The translations under genes were made by a program, and so were the position numbers. From positions 86,665 to 98,559 of the forward strand of contig HF993291.1 of NCBI GenBank assembly GCA_000436795.1: DNA of 11,895 nucleotides, read 5' to 3'. The number at the start of each line of letters is the position of its first letter. Positions within the stretch are counted from its first letter, which is position 1. The notes beneath the pieces were generated by a model. The model searched no databases, was not told the origin of the DNA, and saw only the letters and a program-made list of their open reading frames with translations. The DNA is from Bacteroides sp. CAG:1076. GTDB lineage: Bacteria; Bacteroidota; Bacteroidia; Bacteroidales; Bacteroidaceae. Shown here in pieces: positions 6,637 through 11,895 of the stretch.

Positions 6637-9600
6637 TCAGAAGGAATATTTTGCACCGATCTGAATTTGCCAAGGTGTACCCGAAGGAGTTACGATACCT
6701 GCATTTGTCCGAACATTATATACGAACTCTTTCTTCTGCTGGTCAAAACCTGTAATCGTATACAAAGTCTGTTTTCCCAAAGCATGAGAAAGTCCCCAGT
6801 TCTTATTCAGCATATTGGCTACATTAAACATATCGACCGCAAGCTGAAGGGTGTGCTTATTACGGAAAGCAATATCCTTGGTGATACGTACATCCCATGT
6901 ACCATAAAATTTGTTCACACCTCCATTACGTTCGGCAACCTTGCCTTTATTTTTGCGCAAATAATCTTTAAACGAATCTTCCACTTCCGGATTTTCAAGC
7001 AGATTGATCAATCCTTCCCGAATATTTTGCGGAACAGACGGATCTTCCCAATCGAATATATAAGCCAAATCGTTTGTACTTACAAAATCACCATTGACAT
7101 TACCTGTAATGGCAGAGAAGCGTGTACCACCAATACCCGAAAAACGTACACCGATGTTCATTCCCCAGAATGAAGGTGTCGTACCATAAAATACGACCTT
7201 GTGTCGCCACTGGTTATCAGAATAAGACATCTTACTCAAATCACGCGGATCGTCTACTACCATCTGATACAACGTAGCCGAATTGGCAACGTTTCCGTTG
7301 TAAGATGTATTGTCGTGTGAATCATTCCAGCTATAACTGAAAGTAAGCTGTCCGTCTTTGAAATAGCGCCATGAACCGTCTACTACAAACGTATAAGTAT
7401 TCACCTTACCCTTGCTGACCAACTCCAGTACACGACCCAGTTCTGTATATTTACGACCTTGCATCCAGTCGGTTTCTCCTTTTGCCGTAATCGTTTCGGC
7501 AGGAACATACACTCCACGATTACCTTCATTTGCCAGACGGAAATAAGGCTGATCCACCATATTACGGTCGATATACATATAGTTATTACGGCCATTAGTT
7601 CCGAAGAACGACAAACCTACCCGCAAATTATCATTGAAGAAATGTGTATACGAAAGATTATACTTATAAGCCACCGGAACTTTCACATCACTTGAGTTGA
7701 CATTGATGGTACCGATTTTCTGAATACCCAACTGATCAAACAATTCCATGCCCGGTGCTTTGGAAGGATCTTTACGATAAGTGATGAAATCGGCTGTAGG
7801 AAGTTTATAATCCGTCGAACGGATATCGACAGAATATACTTTCATGCCATTAAACTCAAGATTGTTAATCATTGAATAGTTATTCAAGGCTGATCCCATG
7901 ATACCACCTCCTATACGTAAGATATCGGTGTGCTGGTCATTGATATCCCAAGAGAACTGTATACGAGGCTGCAACTGAAAGCCTTTTACCTTGTTAGCCG
8001 TACTGATATCCATGAGTTGCTTCAGTGTTGGATTTTCCTCAGGATTGCTGAAATAATACGTATATTCACCCCGTAAACCTACCGTCAAATCGGCACCTTT
8101 AAAAAGTCCCAACTTTCCTTGAGCATAAAGAGCCGAATTAAGTACAGTTTGTTTTACTGTAGGATCGCCTACAGGTACCTCACGCGCATAACGATAAGGC
8201 GTGTTATTCTCGAAAGCCTCCATTCCGTTATAATAGAAACGACCATTCATTTCACTGGTAGCCAACGAATTCAGATACTGAACTTGTACATCTGCTCCAA
8301 AAGTATAATCTACTTTATCGGTATCCCAGTAGAAATTGTTAACCGCCTGTACGGTGTGATTCTTAAACTGTTCCGGTAAATAACGTTGTCCACCCAACTG
8401 TAAAGAACCTGCACTTTCTACATTTTCTACAATAGCCCGGGGAATATTGGAAGAAGGAAGTAACTCATTTGGAAATCCATGATCCATCTGATACAAATAT
8501 TGTACTTTTAACTCATTAGTAGCACGAGGAGTTACAATCGTACGCAACGTAGCCAATAAACTATTATCTGTTGAAAGATTACTACCATATACTTCATAAA
8601 GATTGATATTACTATTATCATTCGTACCATGATTATTCATATCACGGTTAAAAATTTCACGAACCGTCAACAAATTAGTAGGATTGAGCTGCCAGTCAAA
8701 ACGAGCCATCAACGAAGTAGAATTACGTTTCTTATCGAACGATCCAACTTGCGGAGAGTCAGATACCCCATACTGATCACGAGCAATCTGCAAAAATTTA
8801 TCCAAAGTCTCCTTTTTAATACCTAAACGGTCCTCATCTGCTGGACTATTAATATCAGCTATTTCCAAGGGACGAGAATCATATTGCTGGTCCCAAGCAA
8901 TGAAGTAATGCAAACGGTCTTTCACAATGGCTCCACTCAATGTAACACCAAACTGTGAGACCGAATAAGGATCATCCGTACGTTGTCCACGAGTATTAAA
9001 AGGACTTGACAAATAGTCACCACGCTGATACACAAATGCCGAACCATGAAAATCATTGGTACCACTTTTTGTGACAGCACTAATGGTACCACCACCAGCA
9101 CGTCCCATGGTAACATCATAACTGTTGGTTACCACCTCGAACTCACGAATAGCTTCCATCGACAGCGAATACGGGCCACGATTACTCGTTCCTGTAGAGT
9201 AAGCACTTTTAGCTGTCATACCATCGATTGTATAATTCGTAGAACTTTGTAGCTGACCACCCAAATTGCTTCCACTGCTTAATGGAGAAAGATCTATTAA
9301 CGATGTAAAATTACGTCCGTTGACCGGCATTGTTGCAATATCTCGCGCTGAAACAGAAGTAGAAGCTCCTATATTAGCGGCCTTTTTCTTCATACTGTTA
9401 GCCACGACTTGCACTTCTTCAATCACTACAGGAGATTCGCTTAACTGAAAATCTACACGAAGTACATCACCCTGATTAAGAGTATAATTGGAACGTGTCT
9501 GATTTCCATACCCTACAAAAGAAACCTCAATAGAATAAGGAGAACCTAAAGGTATCTGCCGAATGGTATATTCGCCATCAACAGAAGTCAGCGTACCCGA

Positions 9601-9768
9601 AGAAAAGCCCGTCGACTTGTTTGTAATGACGACCGTTGCACCAGGTACCGGTTCTTTGTTCTCATCCACGACATGCCCAGTTACAGTAGCCAACGTATTG
9701 GCCTGTCCCCATAGTTGCGTAGTACATACGACCAGCAATAAAACAAAAGAGATTAAAAAATTTTTCAT
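6637..9768 (-). CDS. Oar-like TonB-dependent outer-membrane receptor
   Basis: The product has 1043 residues. A signal peptide covers 1-22 (MKNFLISFVLLLVVCTTQLWGQ). A carboxypeptidase-regulatory-like domain spans about 27-110 (VTGHVVDENKEPVPGATVVI, DGEYTIRQIPLG). A plug domain spans about 133-240 (SARDIATMPVNGRNFTSLID, NYTIDGMTAK, EAIREFEVVTNSYDVTMGRA, GGGTISAVTKSGTNDFHGSA). The rest is a long TonB-receptor barrel ending in WQIQIGAKYSF with the terminal Phe expected for barrel insertion. The NGRNFTSLIDLSP and GGGTISAVTKSGTN motifs are those of Oar-like receptors rather than SusC. No SusD-like lipoprotein follows, and no extra N-terminal sigma-signalling domain is present. It imports a ligand through the outer membrane using TonB/ExbBD energy. 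Its downstream partner is a secreted phosphoesterase, so a phosphorylated ligand is a reasonable but unproven guess. Confidence 0.94.
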   Translation of the reverse strand: MKNFLISFVLLLVVCTTQLWGQANTLATVTGHVVDENKEPVPGATVVITNKSTGFSSGTLTSVDGEYTIRQIPLGSPYSIEVSFVGYGNQTRSNYTLNQGDVLRVDFQLSESPVVIEEVQVVANSMKKKAANIGASTSVSARDIATMPVNGRNFTSLIDLSPLSSGSNLGGQLQSSTNYTIDGMTAKSAYSTGTSNRGPYSLSMEAIREFEVVTNSYDVTMGRAGGGTISAVTKSGTNDFHGSAFVYQRGDYLSSPFNTRGQRTDDPYSVSQFGVTLSGAIVKDRLHYFIAWDQQYDSRPLEIADINSPADEDRLGIKKETLDKFLQIARDQYGVSDSPQVGSFDKKRNSTSLMARFDWQLNPTNLLTVREIFNRDMNNHGTNDNSNINLYEVYGSNLSTDNSLLATLRTIVTPRATNELKVQYLYQMDHGFPNELLPSSNIPRAIVENVESAGSLQLGGQRYLPEQFKNHTVQAVNNFYWDTDKVDYTFGADVQVQYLNSLATSEMNGRFYYNGMEAFENNTPYRYAREVPVGDPTVKQTVLNSALYAQGKLGLFKGADLTVGLRGEYTYYFSNPEENPTLKQLMDISTANKVKGFQLQPRIQFSWDINDQHTDILRIGGGIMGSALNNYSMINNLEFNGMKVYSVDIRSTDYKLPTADFITYRKDPSKAPGMELFDQLGIQKIGTINVNSSDVKVPVAYKYNLSYTHFFNDNLRVGLSFFGTNGRNNYMYIDRNMVDQPYFRLANEGNRGVYVPAETITAKGETDWMQGRKYTELGRVLELVSKGKVNTYTFVVDGSWRYFKDGQLTFSYSWNDSHDNTSYNGNVANSATLYQMVVDDPRDLSKMSYSDNQWRHKVVFYGTTPSFWGMNIGVRFSGIGGTRFSAITGNVNGDFVSTNDLAYIFDWEDPSVPQNIREGLINLLENPEVEDSFKDYLRKNKGKVAERNGGVNKFYGTWDVRITKDIAFRNKHTLQLAVDMFNVANMLNKNWGLSHALGKQTLYTITGFDQQKKEFVYNVRTNAGIVTPSGTPWQIQIGAKYSF

Positions 9769-9797
9769 AAAAAACAGTTTAGTTAATAAATCGAGAG

Positions 9798-9805
9798 CAA
9801 AAGTA
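9798..9805 (-). promoter_or_regulatory. Candidate -7 box for the receptor operon
   Basis: On the minus strand this reads TACTTTTG, matching TAnnTTTG and identical to the box before the sigma gene. It would place the transcript start about 25 bases before the receptor ATG at 9768. No convincing -33 TTTG is seen upstream. Confidence 0.4.
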
Positions 9806-9917
9806 TCCTCCGACTATTAACTGAGCATTGCAGTATTGTATCATTTTCCCTATATTAGTATTACATATCTGTTATTATATAAATAAACGATAAAACACTC
9901 TTTTCATTTTGAAAAAC

Positions 9918-10347
9918 ATGGAACCTTCCATTAATAAGACTCATCTTATAAAGAATTATATAGATACCTTCCTCATAAAATACAAGTTGTTGAAATCCTT
10001 ATTCGGTATTAACGGTAATCTTCTTGAGTATGAGATCAGCACGACAACATCCGAACAATTACATGAACCTCAATTAGCCTCACATGCGGAACGGTACATG
10101 TGTTAAGAATAATTCACTCTTTTACAAGACAAACTGCATAAAATAAGAAAAAAGAGAGAGAATGCACGGAAAGCCTCATTGCAAGCATAAAGGGAACTAA
10201 CGTAAAACAGTTATTACTTCCATCCTATCATATTCTCGAAACACAGAAATCTCAGTTCAGGAAAACAACCGTTTAACATAGATCAAAATGTGGAACAGAC
10301 TCAGGTATCTGCTTTCCTGTCACATAGACCATTCTCATGTGTCTAGG
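9918..10347 (+). pseudogene. Decayed relic of an ISAon1-type transposase gene
   Basis: This stretch has a short open frame with an ATG at 9918 and a stop at 10104-10106. It aligns to the transposase of the adjacent element: KNYIDT at 9951, KLLKSLFGINGNLLE versus KLLGFLFSVDGELLE, and QLASHAERY versus QL-SHAEEW. Beyond the stop, homology continues at DNA and protein level: ATAAAGGGAACTAAC (about 10185-10200) matches the IIAIIKGTN segment, TGGAACAGAC and GTATCTG match the NMEQTARIC segment, and IDHSHVS (10327-10341) matches TDRFHVQ. The relic covers roughly 397 bp against 441 bp of the younger copy (10748-11188), with stops, indels and strong AT drift. It ends within three bases of the younger element's left inverted repeat. 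It is non-functional. The homology call comes from my own by-eye comparison within the window. Confidence 0.75.
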
Positions 10348-10349
10348 CC

Positions 10350-10374
10350 GGCTCAACGTAAAAATCTGAGGAAT
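10350..10374 (+). repeat. Left terminal inverted repeat of the IS
   Basis: GGCTCAACGTAAAAA at 10350-10364 is the exact inverse of 11775-11789. The following bases, through GAGGAAT at 10374, match the inverse of an inner block at the right end: 10355-10374 versus 11749-11768, 18 of 20 bases. Confidence 0.85.
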
Positions 10375-10390
10375 AAACCGTATAAAATCG

Positions 10391-10398
10391 TATCTTTG
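10391..10398 (+). promoter_or_regulatory. Candidate -7 box driving the transposase
   Basis: TATCTTTG fits TAnnTTTG and lies 24 bp before the ATG at 10422, inside the left end of the IS as expected for a self-contained transposase promoter. Confidence 0.4.
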
Positions 10399-10421
10399 CC
10401 AGCAACAAATCATCATCAGTT

Positions 10422-10761
10422 ATGGAAACAAACGGTTATCGCCTCCTTCTTCCGAAGGAACATTGGATTACTTTCTCATCTCAGATGTAAAGGAAAGCAG
10501 TACGGAAATAGTGATTTACCTAGAAGAGAAGAACGAAGTCCCCGGTGAATACTCGAACACGAAAGCGGAAAGCAAGGGATTTTATGATCCGGTAGTGGTT
10601 CAGGATTTCCCAGTCCGTGGCAAGAAACTTTTTCTGAACATCCGCCGTCGCAGATGGATTGTGAAGGAGGATGGACACTATGTAAGCCGCAACTGGAAAC
10701 TGGTCGCAGAAGGAGCCGTATGACGCATGAATTTGAGTCTTTTTTAAAAGAACTATATTGA
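10422..10761 (+). pseudogene. ISAon1-type transposase N-terminal region protein, frameshifted
   Basis: The ATG at 10422 opens METNGYRLLLPKEH. The frame then breaks at about 10463: the next recognisable residues, LDYFLISDVKES, lie one base back, as though CATTTGGAT had lost a T. This frame runs through VVVQDFPVRGKKLFLNIRRR and SRNWKLVAEGA to about 10717. There a second single-base loss (CCC to CC) would explain why RMTHEFESFLKELY lies in another frame, ending at TGA 10759-10761. Restoring both bases gives a 113-residue protein, the size and order I remember for this family's N-terminal region protein, which has an RGK...RRRW segment. Its end overlaps the catalytic frame starting at 10748, near a T6A4 run (10740-10749) where frame shifting could occur. 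As it stands the gene is broken. Confidence 0.75.
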
Positions 10762-11741
10762 TACTCTTCCGGTAAGCTGCAAGCTCCTGGGATTTCTCTT
10801 CAGTGTGGACGGTGAGCTTCTTGAACGTCAGTACCGCAACCATCTGAGCGGTTACATGAACTGGAATCAGTTGTCCCATGCGGAAGAATGGATACTTTTC
10901 GAGAAGAACATCGATCCGTATGTGGGTATTGATGAGGTCAGCCTTTCACAAGGTGAGCTTTATACCATCCTGATAAACAAGGAGAAAAAAGGACGTTCAG
11001 GTAGTATCATTGCAATCATAAAGGGCACCAATATCCGGACTGTCACTTCCGTCCTGCTGAAGCTTTCTAGGCGCAGACACTTCCAGGTCAGGAAGATAAC
11101 CCTCGACATGGCTCCGAACATGGAACAGACAGCACGTATCTGTTTCACTGCCGCACGCCGTGTGACGGACCGTTTCCACGTGCAGAAGCTGGCTTATGAG
11201 GCAGTCCAGGAAATGAAAGTGAAGGCTCGCTAGGAAGCCTTGGATAAGGAATCCATACAAATGGCACATGCCAGGGCATGCAGGAAAATCTATCATGCCT
11301 CGGTATTCGAGAACGGGGGGTTCAAGGAAGCAGCTGCTGGCAAGAAGCATCTATCTCCTCTATAAGAAAGAGTCCTTATGGACCGAATCACAGCGTGCGC
11401 ATGCCGAAATCCTCTTCAGAGAATATCCCGATATAAAGAAAGCGTATTATCTTTCAATGAGTTTCAGACTGATATATCACCAGTGCAAGCATAAGGGTAC
11501 CGCATTGACAAGACTTGCCAAATGGTATGACGAGATGGACAGATTGGGATTCCTTGCTTTCTCAAGAGTGGCAAGATCTATACAGGCACATTATCAGGAA
11601 ATCATTAACTTCTTTGAGAAGCGTTCCACAAACGCCGCATCTGAATCCTTCAATGCAAAAATAAAGAGCTTCCGTGCACAGTTCAGAGGAGTAAAGAATA
11701 AGGCCTTCTTTCTGTTCAGGCTTGCTAAAATTTATGCTTAA
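10748..11741 (+). pseudogene. ISAon1-type DDE transposase with nonsense and frameshift lesions
   Basis: The frame is open from 10748 (KNYIDTLPVSCKLLG...). Its likely catalytic residues are Asp in YVGIDEVSLSQGELY (codon 10931), Asp in ITLDMAPNMEQ (codon 11105), and Glu in STNAASESFNAKIKSFR (codon 11643), as in ISL3-like DDE enzymes. Two lesions interrupt it. A TAG at 11231-11233 stands where related proteins have Trp (RWEA..., from memory of the family). A run of six G at 11315-11320 shifts the frame; with five G it would read FENGGSRKQLLARS. The protein then continues to FRLAKIYA and TAA at 11739-11741. A GTG at 10805 is the first start-like codon but lies inside conserved sequence. Apart from these two sites the protein looks well preserved, so inactivation is recent. 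Confidence 0.85.
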
Positions 11742-11748
11742 ACAACGA

Positions 11749-11789
11749 ATTCCTCAAGTTTTTACGTTAATCCGTTTTTACGTTGAGCC
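11749..11789 (+). repeat. Right end of the IS, with a doubled repeat block
   Basis: The outer 15 bp (11775-11789) invert the left tip exactly. Just inside, the 11-mer GTTTTTACGTT occurs twice, at 11758-11768 and 11774-11784, offset by 16 bp. The inner copy with its flank (11749-11768) matches the left end at 18 of 20 bases. The right terminus therefore looks as if a 16-bp segment was tandemly duplicated; the left end has only one copy. Confidence 0.8.
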
Positions 11790-11815
11790 ATTCACTGAAT
11801 GTTCCTAAAGAAAAA

Positions 11816-11865
11816 CATAAAGAAAATCCCTGTAAAACAAATGCTTTACAGGGATTTTCTTTATG
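11816..11865. terminator. Perfect 21-bp-stem bidirectional hairpin
   Basis: Bases 11816-11836 pair without mismatch to 11845-11865 around an 8-base loop. The GC-richer core is TCCCTGT / ACAGGGA, flanked by A-rich and T-rich arms (ATTTTCTTT on either strand). It can terminate transcripts from both directions. The minus-strand reading suits a gene to the right, possibly the tRNA-like sequence there. Confidence 0.75.
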
Positions 11866-11871
11866 ACTCAG

Positions 11872-11895
11872 CGGAGAGACAGGCTCCCCAACCCA
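11872..11895 (-). tRNA. Possible 3' tip of a tRNA-Ser gene (very partial)
   Basis: Read on the minus strand, the last bases end in CTGTCTCTCCGC. That resembles the 3' T-stem, acceptor strand and discriminator G of Bacteroides tRNA-Ser genes as I remember them, with a terminator hairpin just downstream. However, the visible T-loop region (GGGTTGGGGAGCC) does not fit the TTCGAAT-type loop and would not form a good T-stem. The match may therefore be fortuitous, or the window edge may be degraded. Only 24 bases are available. Confidence 0.22.

Larger units (their letters stand above)
10350..11789 (+). mobile_element. ISAon1-family (ISL3-like) insertion sequence, inactivated copy
   Basis: This 1440-bp element is bounded by a perfect 15-bp inverted repeat, GGCTCAACGTAAAAA (10350-10364 and, inverted, 11775-11789). 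The GGCTC tip is typical of ISL3-like elements. It carries two transposase reading frames in the order seen for ISAon1 elements: an N-terminal region protein, then the DDE catalytic protein. No 8-bp target duplication flanks it (left TCTAGGCC, right ATTCACTG), so it either landed without one, was rearranged at an end, or the flanks have drifted. Its transposase genes contain at least four separate lesions, so it cannot move by itself. It abuts an older relic of the same family on its left. Confidence 0.85.

Noticed and set aside
3456..9768. FecI/FecR/FecA-type surface signalling between the sigma factor and the TonB receptor
   Set aside because: There is no FecR-like gene, and the receptor's N-terminal domain is carboxypeptidase-like with no sigma-signalling extension; the two operons look independent.
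9909..10106. Small hypothetical gene with a TTG start
   Set aside because: Its product aligns with the N-terminal part of the adjacent transposase and the homology continues past its stop codon, so it is part of a relic and not an independent gene.
10288..10548. 86-codon plus-strand open frame across the IS left end
   Set aside because: It is a chimera of relic transposase sequence and the IS terminus, read through the inverted repeat; neither part is in a frame that matches the transposase across its whole length.
10342..11797. Target-site duplication flanking the IS
   Set aside because: The octamers next to the tips (TCTAGGCC and ATTCACTG) do not match, and shifting by a few bases does not help.
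1..11895. CRISPR array, toxin-antitoxin or phage-defence genes
   Set aside because: No regularly spaced repeats and no recognisable Cas, nuclease, toxin or antitoxin sequence on either strand.

Overview
The window looks like chromosomal DNA from a gut Bacteroidales bacterium (Bacteroides or Phocaeicola type). The signs are a TonB-dependent receptor with a carboxypeptidase-like N-terminal domain, a BglX-type GH3 beta-glucosidase, an ECF sigma factor paired with a small membrane protein, TAnnTTTG promoter boxes, few Shine-Dalgarno sequences, and an ISAon1-family insertion sequence. The genus is inferred from these features and was not tested by alignment.

Layout. (1) 1-1464, plus strand: the 3' part of a GH3 glycoside hydrolase gene. 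An imperfect 119-bp tandem duplication (353-471 / 472-590) breaks its reading frame. A strong terminator follows. (2) 1568-2018: non-coding, with a pair of palindromes 21 bp apart. (3) 2019-2771, plus: a small exported, probable beta-barrel protein of unknown function. (4) 3935-2860, minus: an ECF sigma factor followed after 11 bp by a four-helix membrane protein. A hairpin that works on the minus strand ends this unit. (5) 9768-4060, minus: an Oar-like TonB-dependent receptor with no SusD partner, then a hairpin/U-rich element, then an exported YncE-type beta-propeller fused to an alkaline-phosphatase-superfamily phosphoesterase. These two probably form one transport/hydrolysis unit. (6) 9918-11789, plus: a transposon graveyard. 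An old, AT-drifted relic of an ISAon1-type transposase gene (9918-10347) sits directly against a younger ISAon1-family element (10350-11789). The younger element still has its inverted repeats, but a few discrete, individually visible lesions disable it. (7) 11790-11895: a perfect 21-bp-stem hairpin, then what may be the 3' tip of a minus-strand tRNA-Ser gene.

How the genes may work together. The receptor plus phosphoesterase pair suggests capture and dephosphorylation of an organophosphate or phospho-ligand at the outer membrane and periplasm; the ligand is unknown. The sigma/membrane-protein pair is a candidate envelope-responsive regulator whose targets are not visible here. I see no defence system, CRISPR array or new multigene system. 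The most unusual signals are the two-haplotype tandem duplication in the GH3 gene and the old-relic/young-copy IS arrangement.
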